This document shows, piece after piece, positions 18,123-29,150 of a stretch of DNA of 64,000 nucleotides. Origin of the DNA: Paludibacteraceae bacterium (GTDB taxonomy: Bacteria > Bacteroidota > Bacteroidia > Bacteroidales > Paludibacteraceae); contig JAILMN010000005.1 in the NCBI GenBank assembly GCA_024692565.1, forward strand, positions 1 to 64,000. The letters are read 5' to 3'. The notes below the pieces were generated by a model that was not told the origin of the DNA, made no database searches, and saw only the letters and a list, made by a program, of their open reading frames with translations. Position numbers and translations under genes: made by a program. Within the stretch, counting starts at the first letter, position 1. Every line of letters begins with the position of its first letter.

Positions 18123-18683
18123 TCAATCGCAGAGCGAGAAAAGGTCTTCTCGCGGATTAACGAGCATGACGGGTACGAGTGCACGCATGATGGCTTTTCG
18201 TTCGGGTGGTCCGAAGAGCAGGTCATCGAGTCCGTAGTCGCGGCTGGCGGTAAGGATAAGCAGGTCGTGCTGAAAATCACGCTGCCGTTCGGAGGCTTCG
18301 CGAATGAGTTTGAACGAGTCTTTGCGTGCCAGCACGACTTCGTAGGAGATATTTTCCCCCGTGCGCTCCGTCACAGCTTTGATGTGCGTGATGATGCGGT
18401 TGACGTTCTGCCGCGCGTGGGAACCGTAGTCGTTGGCTTGCAGCAAGATAATATGTGCGCCTGTTTTACGCGCCAGATAAGTACAGATCTCCGCTTTGTA
18501 GGTTTCTTCTTCGAGCATCGATACAGGCACTAACAATCGCCGCAACGGCTTGATATTCATCGTGTTAGTGATGAATACATAGGGTCGCCGTTCTTCCCGA
18601 CAATCGTTCAGATGACGCTGAATGACGGAACTGTTATTGGCGCATTCAATTAGGCGAATATCTTCGTTATTGTCCCAAATCAT
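18123..18683 (-). CDS. Universal stress protein (UspA-like)
   Basis: 186-aa soluble protein with a Usp-like Rossmann body: RRLLVPVSMLEEE begins the domain at about residue 48, AHIILLQAND follows, and it ends ALVPVMLVNP. The ~47-residue N-terminal part may be a degenerate first half. The nucleotide-binding G-x2-G-x9-G(S/T) motif is not clear, so it may not bind ATP. It overlaps mltG by 4 bp as last gene of TonB-OMP, mutS, mltG, usp. Confidence 0.7.
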   Translation of the reverse strand: MIWDNNEDIRLIECANNSSVIQRHLNDCREERRPYVFITNTMNIKPLRRLLVPVSMLEEETYKAEICTYLARKTGAHIILLQANDYGSHARQNVNRIITHIKAVTERTGENISYEVVLARKDSFKLIREASERQRDFQHDLLILTASRDYGLDDLLFGPPERKAIMRALVPVMLVNPREDLFSLCD

Positions 18684-19786
18684 TGTTGCTCCGCTTGTTG
18701 TTTGGCCTGTTCGCGTTCGGCTTTGCGTCTGGCATCGAATTGTTCCCAGTTGATGGTGTCCATCGTGTGGCGGTATTCGGCTGCAGCAGCTGCGTGTCCG
18801 CTATAGGAGGACGAGAAGATGTGCGTGTTGTTCAGCGCAGGGTTGGCGCACATGAAGAGCACATCGGTTTCGGGTGCGTTCAGCACTATATCCAGTGTCG
18901 CAGGCGACGGACAACGAATCGGTCCAGGAGGCAAGCCCGGGTATTTATAGGTGTTGTAAGGCGAGTCGGTAGCGAGGTGGCGATAGAGCACGCGACGCAG
19001 TTTGAAGTCGCCTACGGCATACTTGACGGTCGGGCAGGCTTGGAGTAACATTCCTTTGCGCACGCGGTTGATATAGAGACTCGCAATGATAGGCAGTTCC
19101 CGCGAGTTATTGCTTTCGCCTTCCACGATAGACGCGATGATGGCTACTTCTACCGGCGTGAGGCCAATCGAATCGGCTTTATGCCGGCGTTCTTCGTTCC
19201 AGAATGTGTTATACTCCTTCTGCATCCGCGCAAAGAGTTGCTCGGGCGTGATGTTCCAATATACTTCGTACGTATTGGGAATAAAAAGGCAACGGCTGGT
19301 CTCTTTATTGAGGCCATAGAGCACAAGGAAAGTGTCGTTCTCGAGGTAATGGAGCAGCACCGTGCTATCCATCAGCAGGCGGTTGGTCACTTTGCCTGCC
19401 AACTCCTCACGCGTGCGAACATAATTATTCCACGTGATGTTCACCGGTGTCTGATAACCGTATTTAAGTCGCTCAATCAGTTCGCGGTCACCGATCTGCT
19501 CGGAGAAGCGATAGTGTCCGGGTTCGGGCGTGTTAAACCGCAGATAGCGCATGTGCAGGCTCAAGTCAGTCTCGGAACTGATCTCGTAATCCTCGCGCAA
19601 CAGATTCAGCACGGAGTCGATGGTTGCACCTTCATAGATATTATACGCATGGGGTTCGCCATCTTTGGCGCGGAAGTTACTCACGTGCCAGCGGTAGTAC
19701 TGCTCCGCCACGAAAGCGCAGGAGAATACAGCGATGATACCAATCGAAATAAGAATGGTTCTGATCAAATAGCGTTTCTTAAACAT
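18680..19786 (-). CDS. mltG: Endolytic murein transglycosylase MltG
   Basis: Inner-membrane enzyme that cuts nascent glycan strands and so sets their length. One N-terminal TM helix (about 8-26), LysM-like part, YceG domain. Catalytic Glu222 is in ASIVEGES, and the hallmark SPYNTYKYPGLPPGPI is present. The C-terminus is a charged tail rich in Ala, Glu and Gln. 2 bp downstream of mutS. Confidence 0.95.
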   Translation of the reverse strand: MFKKRYLIRTILISIGIIAVFSCAFVAEQYYRWHVSNFRAKDGEPHAYNIYEGATIDSVLNLLREDYEISSETDLSLHMRYLRFNTPEPGHYRFSEQIGDRELIERLKYGYQTPVNITWNNYVRTREELAGKVTNRLLMDSTVLLHYLENDTFLVLYGLNKETSRCLFIPNTYEVYWNITPEQLFARMQKEYNTFWNEERRHKADSIGLTPVEVAIIASIVEGESNNSRELPIIASLYINRVRKGMLLQACPTVKYAVGDFKLRRVLYRHLATDSPYNTYKYPGLPPGPIRCPSPATLDIVLNAPETDVLFMCANPALNNTHIFSSSYSGHAAAAAEYRHTMDTINWEQFDARRKAEREQAKQQAEQQ

Positions 19787-19788
19787 AA

Positions 19789-22407
19789 TTATCCTTTCCC
19801 GCCAACAAGGCGTTTGATTTCCGATAGTTTATTAAGTGCCTCAAGGGGTGTTAAGTTATTGATATCGAGGCTTTTCACTTCGTCTCTAATCTGTTCCAGC
19901 ACAGGGTCATCGAGTTGGAAGAAACTGAGTTGCATTCCTTCTCGTGTTTCACCGATGTGCTCGGTAGGTTTCGCCAGGTCGCCGTTCTTTGCAGCTTGCT
20001 CCAGGTCCGCCAGAATGCGGTTGGCACGTTCCACGATAGACACCGGCATGCCTGCCAGTTTGGCTACATGGATACCGAAACTATGCTCCGAGCCGCCGCG
20101 CACGAGTTTGCGAAGGAAGATGACTTTGCCGTTTACCTCACGCACCGACACGTTATAGTTACGAATGCGATCGAAGGTCTTCTCCATTTCGTTCAGTTCG
20201 TGATAATGGGTTGCAAAGAGCGTCTTGGCGTGACCTTTGTTCTCATGGATATACTCGACAATCGCCCACGCAATCGAAATACCGTCGTACGTACTGGTAC
20301 CTCGTCCGAGTTCGTCAAAGAGCACCAGACTGCGTTCGGAGAGGTTATTGAGGATGGATGCCGCTTCGTTCATCTCGACCATGAAGGTCGATTCGCCCAT
20401 GGAGATATTATCGGAAGCACCGACACGCGTGAAGATCTTATCCACAATACCGATTGATGCGCTCTCTGCAGGCACGAACGAACCTATCTGGGCAAGGATG
20501 ACGATGAGCGCCGTTTGACGGAGTAGGGCAGACTTACCTGCCATGTTCGGTCCGGTGATGATGATGATTTGTTGTCCGTTATTATCCAGCAGCACGTCGT
20601 TGGCGATATACTGTTCGCCCGGCGGCAACTGTTGCTCAATGACCGGATGGCGTCCTTGGCGAATGTCGAGGACGAGACTGTCGTTGACGTCCGGGCACAC
20701 ATAGCGGTTTTCTGCGGCAACCGTAGCGAACGAGAGCAGGCAGTCGAGTTGCGCCAATACGTTGGCATCCAATTGCATCTGCGGAACCCATTCGCTGAGC
20801 GCCAGCATCAGCTCCTGATAGAGACGGTTTTCGATAATCTGTATGCGTTCTTCTGCCGTAGTAATCTTCTCTTCGTACGCCTTCAGTTCGTCCGTTATAT
20901 AGCGTTCTGCGCCTACGAGTGTTTGCTTACGAATCCACTCCGGCGGCACTTGCTCTTTGTATGTGTTACGCACCTCGAGGTAGTAGCCGAAGACGTTGTT
21001 AAAACCGATCTTAAGGCTCTGAATACCAGTACGTTCAATCTCGCGTTGCTGGATCTGCAGCAGGTAGTCTTTGCCTTCCGTCTGGATAGCACGCAGTTCA
21101 TCGAGTTCGGTGTCCACGCCGCGTGCGATGATGTTCGGTCGTCCTTGTGCTAACGGCGGGTCAGGTACAATCTCGCGTTCAATACGCATGCGCATTTCGG
21201 AGCACGGGTCGAGTTCTTCTCCTAACAGACTCAGATAAGCATTGTCTTGCGCGTCGGAGCAAAGCTCTTTGATGGGTTTGACTGCTTTGAGCGCACGCCC
21301 CAACTGCACCATCTCTCGCGGACCGATACGACCCGTGGAAATCTTGCTGACGATGCGCTCGAGGTCTCCTACTTCTTGCAGCGCCTCGCGCAAGGTCTCA
21401 CGTGCATCCGGGTGCTTGAACAGGTGCTCTACTACCGTTTGGCGGTTGCGAATCGGTCGCACCTCTTTGAGCGGGAACGCAAGCCAACGATGCAGCATAC
21501 GTCCACCCATAGGCGTGATCGTTTTATCGATGATGTCATACAACGTCTTGCTGTCTTCCGTCTGACCGCCAATAAGTTCGAGGTTACGAATCGTGAAGCG
21601 GTCCAACCACACGTATTTGTCTTCTTCAATACGGCTAAGATGCTGAATATGACCCGTTTGCAAGTGCTGGGTCATATCGAGGTACATCAAAATACCACCT
21701 GCTGCCGTAACGCCTGCCGGCATCTTCTCCAGACCAAAACCTTTGAGCGAAGACACACCCCATAGTTTCTGCAAGCGCTCCTTGGCGGTGGACTCAACAA
21801 GCATCCAGTCTTCCAGTTCAAATGTGAAATATTTGCTGCCGAAGAGGTTCTCTACCTCGGCTTTGCGTCCCCGCACAAACAGCACCTCTTTAGGCGCAAA
21901 ATTCGTGAGCAGTTTGTCAATATAATCGCTGTCCCCTTGTCCCGCCAAGAACTCGCCGGTAGAGATATCGAGAAAAGCCACACCGATCTGATGTTTTTCA
22001 AAATGCAGACACGCTACCCAGTTGTTCTCTTTCTGCGTAAGGGTGGTGTCTGAATAGCTGACACCGGGCGTGACGAGTTCCGTAACGCCGCGTTTAACCA
22101 GTTTCTTTGTCAGTTTGGGATCTTCCAATTGGTCACAAATCGCCACACGCAGACCTGCCCGTACTAATTTCGGCAAGTACGTGTCCAACGCATGAAACGG
22201 AAAGCCCGCCATTTCCAAGGCTTGCGCGGCAGAACTGCCTCCGTTGGAACGGTGCGTGAGCGTGATATTGAGTATCTTTGCTGCCCGTACTGCATCTTCT
22301 GCATACGTCTCGTAGAAATCGCCGCAACGGAAGAGCAGCATCGCGTCCGGATACTGCGCTTTGATGTCGCGGAACTGCTTCATCATCGGTGTTACTTCTT
22401 CTTTCAT
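19789..22407 (-). CDS. mutS: DNA mismatch repair protein MutS
   Basis: Mismatch recognition ATPase. Mismatch-reading FYE motif (Phe31-Tyr32-Glu33) in [11 protein letters not shown], clamp and lever domains, ABC ATPase with [34 protein letters not shown] and ATHYHEL. 872 aa, full length. The start ATG shares its A with the upstream gene's TAA (TAATG), so the two are likely coupled. Confidence 0.98.
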   Translation of the reverse strand: MKEEVTPMMKQFRDIKAQYPDAMLLFRCGDFYETYAEDAVRAAKILNITLTHRSNGGSSAAQALEMAGFPFHALDTYLPKLVRAGLRVAICDQLEDPKLTKKLVKRGVTELVTPGVSYSDTTLTQKENNWVACLHFEKHQIGVAFLDISTGEFLAGQGDSDYIDKLLTNFAPKEVLFVRGRKAEVENLFGSKYFTFELEDWMLVESTAKERLQKLWGVSSLKGFGLEKMPAGVTAAGGILMYLDMTQHLQTGHIQHLSRIEEDKYVWLDRFTIRNLELIGGQTEDSKTLYDIIDKTITPMGGRMLHRWLAFPLKEVRPIRNRQTVVEHLFKHPDARETLREALQEVGDLERIVSKISTGRIGPREMVQLGRALKAVKPIKELCSDAQDNAYLSLLGEELDPCSEMRMRIEREIVPDPPLAQGRPNIIARGVDTELDELRAIQTEGKDYLLQIQQREIERTGIQSLKIGFNNVFGYYLEVRNTYKEQVPPEWIRKQTLVGAERYITDELKAYEEKITTAEERIQIIENRLYQELMLALSEWVPQMQLDANVLAQLDCLLSFATVAAENRYVCPDVNDSLVLDIRQGRHPVIEQQLPPGEQYIANDVLLDNNGQQIIIITGPNMAGKSALLRQTALIVILAQIGSFVPAESASIGIVDKIFTRVGASDNISMGESTFMVEMNEAASILNNLSERSLVLFDELGRGTSTYDGISIAWAIVEYIHENKGHAKTLFATHYHELNEMEKTFDRIRNYNVSVREVNGKVIFLRKLVRGGSEHSFGIHVAKLAGMPVSIVERANRILADLEQAAKNGDLAKPTEHIGETREGMQLSFFQLDDPVLEQIRDEVKSLDINNLTPLEALNKLSEIKRLVGGKG

Positions 22408-24821
22408 TATCGTAAGTCAACTGTTATCTTTAAGTTATACCGTCTTCCGGTCAGGTAATTTGGACTTGCCCATTGTGCGCCGTAGGCGTCTGCCACCCAG
22501 AAATACGAGTTCACGTTTTTCCATCCTACAAGGTTAAACACCTCGAACTGAATCGCCCATTGTTTGACGTGTTTGGCGCTCTCGGCACGCATGAATTTCG
22601 CCGTTTGGGCGTTGAAGACATAGGTTGCACCTAAGTCGATACGTTTATATACCGGCATGCGACCCCAGGATTGATTGTTCCTCGGCGCATAGAAGGGTAG
22701 GCCTTCCGCAAACTGCATCTTTAGGTGGAATTTCAACTGCGGCAGTTGGGGTATATAGTCTTGGAACAACATGGAGAAGTTCCATCGTTGTTCGGTAGGA
22801 CTGGGTATCCATGCAGAGGGTTGCGGACCAAGCACAAATCGTTGCCGCGCAACCATCGTGGAGAACGAGATCCAACTGTCCGCACCCGGCACCAATTCGC
22901 CGTAGAGTTTCAAATCCAAACCGGTTGCGAAACCTTCCGAGTCATTCTTGCCGGAGTAGCGAACACGTACGTTGTCCACCGTATAACTCTCCATGCGGTC
23001 GATATATTTGTAATACGCCTCTGCGGTCAGTTTGAACGGTCGTCCCCATGCGCGGAAATAGTAGTCCGAACCCAGTACCACATGTACCGAACGTTGTGCT
23101 TTAAGGTCTTTATTGAGTTGCAGACGCGTGATACCGAGTGCATCGGTGACGGTGTCGCGTAACTCTTTATAGAACGGCGCTTGGTAATACAGACCCGTTG
23201 CCAAACGGAAGCACACATCGCGTTTCCAACCCGGTATCCATTCAACCGACGCACGCGGCGAAGGCAGCACCTCGTTATTCCAACTCCACCACTGCAGTCG
23301 TCCGCCTACGGTCAATATCCATTGACCGGATTTGGTGTTCCATTTATGTTGGTTCTGTATGTAGGCTTGCACGCGTGCCGAACGCATCGCCGCATCGCCG
23401 CGCAAGGTATAAAACAATTCCATCGAATGACCGTCGTCAGGCATCGAATAACCGGCCGAATCACGCCATTCCCATTCGTTAATACGGTCGCTAATCAGTT
23501 CCGCTTGTCCGCTCACGCCCCACTGCAGGGCATTGTTTCCGCGTTTCCACGTACCGTTATGCGCCAGCGTGACAACGCCTGCCTCAAGGCTGTTTCGTGC
23601 GTGCTGATGGAAAATACCGGTGCCCAGCGCATCCGCTATATCACCATTCGGCGCATTCGACAGCACATACTCTCCGGTGATATCGAAATTCTCCCGCTCA
23701 TTGGAATAATAGCCGCTTAGGTCAAAACCGATTTCTACTTCCGGGCTCACTTGCCCTTTGGCACTCAAGGCTGCGAAAGCGGTCAAAAAACGGTCTTTTT
23801 CCTGCCCTTCGTAGTAGATATTCAGGTTCTTGGCATTCTGTCCACCGAACGATTCGGACAACGAGTCCGGCGTAAAACGATAGTCGTTTAGACTGACGTT
23901 ACCCAAGAAATCCAACCGCCAACCGCGTCCCACTTGTCCGGTTATATAGGTCTGATAGTCCAGATAAGTAGGTTGATAATTGCCGGCAGTAGCCAAGCCG
24001 CCTAACATGTATTTGCTGGTCTTGTAACGAATGCCGTGCATCTGGCTGTAGGTACTGTCACCGTGACCGACGTATAGTTGTGCACCCAATAGACTCGCAC
24101 TAAGCGTGGCTTCAAAAGCTTGCGGACGTTTGTAAACGATGTCCAGCACCGATGACATCTTATCGCCGTATTTGGCGCTGTATCCACCGGCAGAGAACGA
24201 CACATTCTCCACCATTTCCGGATTTACGAAACTCAAACCTTCCTGTTGTCCGCTTCTAACAAGTAAAGGACGACGCACTTCGATGCCGTTTACATATACC
24301 GAGTTCTCGTCAAACGAACCGCCGCGGACGTTATACTGACTACTCAGTTCGTTCGTCTGACTGACACCGGCGAAGGTGATCAGCAAACTCTCAATCGAAC
24401 CGCCTGTCGCATCCGGCATCACGCGTGTTGCAGTAGCATCAATATGGTCCATCGTACCTTGTGTATGCTTGATGCCACGCACTTCGATCTCCGTCAATAT
24501 CTGCTCATCTGTCAGCAGTTGCACGTTGATATTAAGCACGTCGTGCAAGTCGATAACTCGTTGTTGTACAGTGGTATAACCTATCATCGAATAATTCAGC
24601 ACCACGGTGTCTGCTTCGTCTAACAGCAACTCATAATACCCGTTTTTATTGGTCGAAGTACCGATAGGTCGATCGCTGTTGACCACCGCCACGTTCGCCA
24701 ATTCGATACCCACATTATCTTGATCGACAACATAGCCGTACACGCGAGCGTTACGCGCGTACAAATAAGTTGTGCACAAACACAGCAACAAAAAGTTTAC
24801 TATTTTTAAGATTTTACCCAT
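22407..24821 (-). CDS. TonB-dependent-receptor-like outer-membrane protein
   Basis: Signal peptide (about 1-22), a carboxypeptidase-regulatory-like beta-sandwich ([20 protein letters not shown]...NGYYELLL, about 27-110), a plug region ([20 protein letters not shown], then [11 protein letters not shown]), and a barrel ending [15 protein letters not shown]. At 804 aa it belongs to the SusC-independent receptors of Bacteroidota. Substrate unknown; co-transcription with mutS gives no hint. No TAnnTTTG promoter is visible. Instead a 5 x 11-bp array ends 8 bp before its start codon. Confidence 0.88.
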   Translation of the reverse strand: MGKILKIVNFLLLCLCTTYLYARNARVYGYVVDQDNVGIELANVAVVNSDRPIGTSTNKNGYYELLLDEADTVVLNYSMIGYTTVQQRVIDLHDVLNINVQLLTDEQILTEIEVRGIKHTQGTMDHIDATATRVMPDATGGSIESLLITFAGVSQTNELSSQYNVRGGSFDENSVYVNGIEVRRPLLVRSGQQEGLSFVNPEMVENVSFSAGGYSAKYGDKMSSVLDIVYKRPQAFEATLSASLLGAQLYVGHGDSTYSQMHGIRYKTSKYMLGGLATAGNYQPTYLDYQTYITGQVGRGWRLDFLGNVSLNDYRFTPDSLSESFGGQNAKNLNIYYEGQEKDRFLTAFAALSAKGQVSPEVEIGFDLSGYYSNERENFDITGEYVLSNAPNGDIADALGTGIFHQHARNSLEAGVVTLAHNGTWKRGNNALQWGVSGQAELISDRINEWEWRDSAGYSMPDDGHSMELFYTLRGDAAMRSARVQAYIQNQHKWNTKSGQWILTVGGRLQWWSWNNEVLPSPRASVEWIPGWKRDVCFRLATGLYYQAPFYKELRDTVTDALGITRLQLNKDLKAQRSVHVVLGSDYYFRAWGRPFKLTAEAYYKYIDRMESYTVDNVRVRYSGKNDSEGFATGLDLKLYGELVPGADSWISFSTMVARQRFVLGPQPSAWIPSPTEQRWNFSMLFQDYIPQLPQLKFHLKMQFAEGLPFYAPRNNQSWGRMPVYKRIDLGATYVFNAQTAKFMRAESAKHVKQWAIQFEVFNLVGWKNVNSYFWVADAYGAQWASPNYLTGRRYNLKITVDLR

Positions 24822-24829
24822 TAAAATCG

Positions 24830-24884
24830 TTATCGAGGGTATATCGGGGTTTTATCGAGGTTAATACGAGGTTATTACGGGGTT
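24830..24884. repeat. Five tandem 11-bp repeats upstream of the TonB-receptor-like gene
   Basis: Five consecutive 11-bp units of the form (A/T)(A/T)(A/T)(A/T)CG(A/G)GG(T/G)T, read on the plus strand (for example TTATCGAGGTT and ATATCGGGGTT), with no spacers. The period is one DNA helical turn. The array lies between the engB stop (24912) and the receptor start (24821). Confidence 0.85.
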
Positions 24885-24911
24885 AAATTTGCGCTAAAAA
24901 ATGTACGATTA

Positions 24912-25511
24912 TTAAGATTTTACTTGTTCGTTCAATTCTTCAATATAGTTGGTTAACTCTTCTCCGCCAAGACCTGTCTCCGAAGACGTAACGAATACCG
25001 GAGGCAGTTCTTCCCATTCTTCAAGCAGTCGGGTCTTATAGGCTTCCACATTCTCTTTGAGCCGCACTTTGCCGAGTTTGTCTCCTTTGGTGAACACCAG
25101 CGCAAACGGCACCCCGTTTTCGCCGAGCCAAGCGATAAACTCTAAATCTATCTTCTGCGGTTCGTGTCGGCAATCAATAAGCACAAACAGGCACACCAAT
25201 TGTTCACGCAGCAGGCAGTAGCGTTCAATCATTCGTCTCAGCGCCTCACGTTGTTTCTGTCCCGCTTGTGCGTATCCGTATCCGGGCAAATCCACTAAAT
25301 GCCAAGCGTTATCCACCCAAAAATGGTTGATTAACAGCGTCTTACCGGGTTTCTGACTGGTTTTCGCCAACTTCGGATTATGACACAGCATATTGATAAG
25401 ACTGGACTTACCTACATTACTGCGCCCTATAAACGCATACTCCGGCAGACGGCTCTGCGGACAATCTTTTACGTCCGGACTCGAGATGATATATTGCGCG
25501 TTCTTAATCAT
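24912..25511 (-). CDS. engB: Ribosome biogenesis GTP-binding protein EngB (YsxC/YihA)
   Basis: GTPase needed for large ribosomal subunit assembly. G1 GRSNVGKS at 29-36, G3 DLPGYG, G4 TKGDK. ATG 25511 ([14 protein letters not shown]) matches the family start and leaves 1 bp after the cstA stop; an in-frame start at 25547 would overlap cstA. Length 199 is normal. Confidence 0.95.
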   Translation of the reverse strand: MIKNAQYIISSPDVKDCPQSRLPEYAFIGRSNVGKSSLINMLCHNPKLAKTSQKPGKTLLINHFWVDNAWHLVDLPGYGYAQAGQKQREALRRMIERYCLLREQLVCLFVLIDCRHEPQKIDLEFIAWLGENGVPFALVFTKGDKLGKVRLKENVEAYKTRLLEEWEELPPVFVTSSETGLGGEELTNYIEELNEQVKS

Positions 25512-25512
25512 A

Positions 25513-26916
25513 TTACCAAAGGTGTAAATGGAATCCTTCCGGTGCAATCAAGATGTAACTTAAGCAAACGGCGGTCATGAAGATAGCCGGAATCGCAGCT
25601 ATCAGATAGCCGTATGGGTATTTGTCGCGGCGGTATTTATAGAGCCACACGGTACCTGCCCAAAGGGTGAAAGTAGCCAGCGTCTGGTTGGTCCACGCAA
25701 AATAACGCCACACGATATTAAAGTCCACGAAAACCATGCCGAAAACACAGAGGAACAACGGCAACGCGATGATCAGGCGACGCGGTATCGGACGTTGGTC
25801 CCATTTAAGGAAATCTGCTACGATGAGTCGTGCGCTACGTAACGCTGTGTCGCCACTGGTGATAGGAGCTGCAATCACGCCGATGATAGCTAATATACCA
25901 CCTACTGTACCAAGCCACGAACGACTTACTTTATCAATCACTAACGCGGCGATGTTCTCACCCGGATGCTGTGCTGCAAAAGCTTGCAGACCGTCGATGC
26001 CGTACAATCCGGTTTCAGGATCCGCAAAGAACGAACCTGCTGCAGCTGCCCATATAAGCGCTAAAATTCCTTCAGCCACCATCGCTCCATAGAAGATCCA
26101 ACGACCTTGACGTTCGTTCGTCACGCAACGCGCCATGATCGGACTCTGCGTGCCGTGGAAACCAGATATTGCGCCGCAGGCAATCGAGACAAACATCATC
26201 GGGAACAACGGCAAACCATTTGTTTGTCGGTTCTGCAGACCGTCAAACACTTCCGGCATTTCGCTACTGTGCCAACCCAGCATCACGATCATAATTCCGA
26301 TGCCCATGAAAAGCAGTATAGCGCCGAAAATAGGGTAGAAACGACCGATCAGTTTATCCACAGGCAATACGGTTGCCAAAGCATAATAGCCGAATATGAT
26401 CAGTACCCATGCAATAGGAATCGTAGAAAGTTTGAAATTAAAAGTAGCAAGCGGACAGAGGCCTTGGAGTAGGGTAGCCGGACCACTTAAGAACGTGGTT
26501 GTCAATAAGATAAGCAGTACTAACGACAGCACGCGCATAAATGTTTTCACGCCGTTTCCCAATTCGTCTCCTACGATGTCCGGTAACGACACACCACCTT
26601 TGCGAATCGATAACATGCCGCTTAGATAGTCATGTACACCACCGGCGAAGATCGTTCCAAATACAATCCAGAGGAAGGCAGCAGGCCCGTAGAAAATACC
26701 CATGATCGCACCGAAAATCGGTCCAAGTCCGGCGATATTGAGGAATTGCACCAAGAAGATTCTCCAAGGCGCCATTGGAACAAAATCCACACCATCGGTC
26801 TTCGTCAACGCCGGCGTCTTACGCTCCGGTTCTACGCCGAAGATTTTCTCTACCAGCACGCCGTAGGTGAAGAAACCTACGATCAGGACAATCAATGCAA
26901 TAATAAACGTAAACAT
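25513..26916 (-). CDS. cstA: Carbon starvation protein CstA-family transporter
   Basis: Inner-membrane transporter; characterised relatives take up peptides or pyruvate. About a dozen hydrophobic helices. Family signatures include [44 protein letters not shown] and [13 protein letters not shown]. The protein (467 aa) is the short type, compared with ~700 in E. coli. It sits between the YggS/HAD fusion and engB, 15 bp from the former. Confidence 0.9.
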   Translation of the reverse strand: MFTFIIALIVLIVGFFTYGVLVEKIFGVEPERKTPALTKTDGVDFVPMAPWRIFLVQFLNIAGLGPIFGAIMGIFYGPAAFLWIVFGTIFAGGVHDYLSGMLSIRKGGVSLPDIVGDELGNGVKTFMRVLSLVLLILLTTTFLSGPATLLQGLCPLATFNFKLSTIPIAWVLIIFGYYALATVLPVDKLIGRFYPIFGAILLFMGIGIMIVMLGWHSSEMPEVFDGLQNRQTNGLPLFPMMFVSIACGAISGFHGTQSPIMARCVTNERQGRWIFYGAMVAEGILALIWAAAAGSFFADPETGLYGIDGLQAFAAQHPGENIAALVIDKVSRSWLGTVGGILAIIGVIAAPITSGDTALRSARLIVADFLKWDQRPIPRRLIIALPLFLCVFGMVFVDFNIVWRYFAWTNQTLATFTLWAGTVWLYKYRRDKYPYGYLIAAIPAIFMTAVCLSYILIAPEGFHLHLW

Positions 26917-26931
26917 ATGTCGTTCAGTGTA

Positions 26932-28242
26932 TTATAGTTTTTTTAGTTGTTGCAACCATTCTAATAAATGCTTCATACTCGGGAAAACACGGTCGGCTTT
27001 CTCTGCCCACAAATCTGCATCGTCCAGTGGTCCGGTGTTTACGGCAATCGTGAACAGTTCGGCGGCTTTTCCGGCACGAATACCTAAGGGTGCGTTCTCC
27101 ACTACCCAACACTCGTTTTTCGCAAACCCGCTGCGTTCCCACGCTTTGAGGTACGGCTCCGGATTAGGCTTTCCTTGCGTGACATCAAAAGCGGAAATAA
27201 TACCGGTAAATACGTTTGGGAACGTGCTCGTGAGGCTATCTAATAACGAGCGTTGACCGGAACCTGTCACTACCCAACATTGTATATTATTGGCACGCAG
27301 GAATGCCAGTATGTCTTGTATGCCCGAAATCAGTTCCGGCAGTTGTCCTCCAGTCAACTGATTGAAATACTTGGACTTAGCTGCGTATATCTTCTCACAG
27401 GCTTCGTCATCACCGCCTGCTTCGCGGATGACAGACGAACCCGTTCGGCCTTCATTGCGGTAAACTTGTCGTTCCGTGAACGGAAAACCATATTCGTTCA
27501 TCGCCAACACCCATGACTTAGCATGGTAAGGCATCGAATTGAACAATACGCCGTCCTGATCAAAGAACACTGCTTTGGGTAACACCGGCGTAGGAGGATA
27601 CATCCGTTCTCCGAAAATCTTACTGCCGATGCGCACCATTGTTGAACCGCATTCTATCGCAATCGGATAGTCGTCGCTCATGCCCATGGATAGAATCGGA
27701 GGATTCTGAGTCTTCAGTGTTCCAAGAGCCTCTTTCGCCTCGTTGAAGCAGCGTCGGATTTCCGTTTCGTCGTCCGTATTGGTGGCCATCGTCATCAGAC
27801 CTACGATGCGTACAGAGTGCATATACGCTGCTGCATTGTCTAGGATTAGTCCGATATTAGTCCTATCTAACCCCGATTTGGTCTCTTCTTTCGCCACATG
27901 CAATTCCAGCAGCACATCTTGCACAATTCCCTGTTTGGCTGCCTCGTCATTGATGGCTTTGAGCAATCGTTCGGAGTCTACCGACTGAATAAGGTACGGA
28001 CGCAGACGCAGCAGGTCGCGCACTTTATTGGTCTGCAGGTGTCCGATAAAATGCCAGCGAATATCATTAGGCAGCGCAGGTACTTTCTTTTGCAGTTCCT
28101 GCACACGACTTTCCCCGAAATGACGTTCACCGGCTTCGTATGCCTCTCGAATCGCTTCTATCGGTTGATATTTACTGACGCAGACAAGAGTCACATGCGC
28201 CGGCAACGTAGCCCGTATGTCTTTTATTTGCTCTTTAACCAT
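26932..28242 (-). CDS. Fusion of YggS-family PLP-binding protein and HAD phosphatase
   Basis: One uninterrupted 436-aa frame. Residues 1-215 are a complete YggS/PLPBP protein: PLP Lys24 in VCVSKYQP, FGESRVQE, WHFIGHLQTNK, MGMSDDYPIAIECGSTMVRIGS. Residues 223-436 are a complete HAD hydrolase of the beta-phosphoglucomutase-like type: motif I FDQDGVLFNS (Asp228, Asp230), motif II VVTGSG (Thr326), motif III Lys358, motif IV VVENAPLGIRAG. YggS buffers pyridoxal phosphate; some HAD enzymes dephosphorylate it. The fusion suggests, but does not show, a B6-vitamer phosphatase. It overlaps glsB by 19 bp. Confidence 0.92.
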   Translation of the reverse strand: MVKEQIKDIRATLPAHVTLVCVSKYQPIEAIREAYEAGERHFGESRVQELQKKVPALPNDIRWHFIGHLQTNKVRDLLRLRPYLIQSVDSERLLKAINDEAAKQGIVQDVLLELHVAKEETKSGLDRTNIGLILDNAAAYMHSVRIVGLMTMATNTDDETEIRRCFNEAKEALGTLKTQNPPILSMGMSDDYPIAIECGSTMVRIGSKIFGERMYPPTPVLPKAVFFDQDGVLFNSMPYHAKSWVLAMNEYGFPFTERQVYRNEGRTGSSVIREAGGDDEACEKIYAAKSKYFNQLTGGQLPELISGIQDILAFLRANNIQCWVVTGSGQRSLLDSLTSTFPNVFTGIISAFDVTQGKPNPEPYLKAWERSGFAKNECWVVENAPLGIRAGKAAELFTIAVNTGPLDDADLWAEKADRVFPSMKHLLEWLQQLKKL

Positions 28243-29150
28243 TCTACGTATGGCGTGATATAGCGCTCTTTCTTCTCCTGATAAACGGTTGTCAAATCCA
28301 CCATGATACCCGTTTCATATACATTCGACAGTTCGTCGTTGATGGCATTGCCGAAGAACTGCAGTTCGTTTGTGATATTGAGGTATGCCGAGAACATAGG
28401 CGGAATCACCGTACCTTGTTCGCGCACGGCACGCTGCAGAATATGATAGTTCTCTTGTGCATCGTCTCCGCTGAAAGGAGAGTTAGCTAATGGTACAATA
28501 GGCAGCGGTTTGTATGGTGCAAAGAGTCCTTCTTCGCCGCGGTGGTATAAATCCAGATAGTTATAGATGAGCTTGCGTGCCGTAGCGTTATAATCGGGAT
28601 AAATAGTCACTTTGCCGATCATATAACGCAGTTCCGGATGATTGTGCATGATAGCGCCGATGCCGTCCCAGATATTATCTAACGCAAAGAGTGCTTTGAC
28701 ACCCATCTCGCGGGTCTGGTACATCGGTTGCACGAAAGCCCGACCGAACTCGATGGTTTGCGGCAGGAATTCACGGATGAAACGCTCCGAATAATGGAAC
28801 AGGTGCGCCGAAGTGATGAACGGTTGACCGTCACGAATCTCGGCATCCGAACCCAACAGATAGCGGTAGCCGCCGATGATCTGCTGATGTTCCGGATCCC
28901 ACACGATCAACTGATGGTAGGGTTTTGCCATCGTGTCCATCTCGTCGATGTCCATCTCCAAACCGGTAGCACCGCCGCCGTCACGATAACTGATCTCGCG
29001 CAGACGAGCTATCTCGCGCATCACGTTCGGGCACTCGTGCGCCGTGAGGTCATAGATGAGATTGTCTGCTTTATTGGACGGACGTAACAAATGACCCTCT
29101 AATTCGTTCACTAAAAGGGCAGTTTCAACAGGTGGTATTATTGCTTGCAT
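28224..29150 (-). CDS. glsB: GlsB/OlsB-like N-acyltransferase (GNAT-type, glycine lipid synthesis)
   Basis: 308 aa from ATG 29150 (MQAIIPPVETALLVNELEG); a TTG at 29156 is an unlikely alternative. It matches the GNAT/hemolysin-type acyltransferases that N-acylate an amino acid: MREIARLREISYR, then LIVWDPEHQQIIGGYRYLLG and IEFGRAFVQP. In Bacteroides the pair GlsB (N-acyl) and GlsA (O-acyl) makes glycine lipids. The next gene upstream is a GlsA-like acyltransferase, overlapping by 26 bp, so I infer the same pathway. Assignment rests on family resemblance plus pairing. Confidence 0.8.
   Translation of the reverse strand: MQAIIPPVETALLVNELEGHLLRPSNKADNLIYDLTAHECPNVMREIARLREISYRDGGGATGLEMDIDEMDTMAKPYHQLIVWDPEHQQIIGGYRYLLGSDAEIRDGQPFITSAHLFHYSERFIREFLPQTIEFGRAFVQPMYQTREMGVKALFALDNIWDGIGAIMHNHPELRYMIGKVTIYPDYNATARKLIYNYLDLYHRGEEGLFAPYKPLPIVPLANSPFSGDDAQENYHILQRAVREQGTVIPPMFSAYLNITNELQFFGNAINDELSNVYETGIMVDLTTVYQEKKERYITPYVEWLKSK

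Noticed and set aside
18690..20158. Long plus-strand frames opposite mltG and mutS
   Set aside because: Antisense shadows of strongly conserved genes, with no own motifs.
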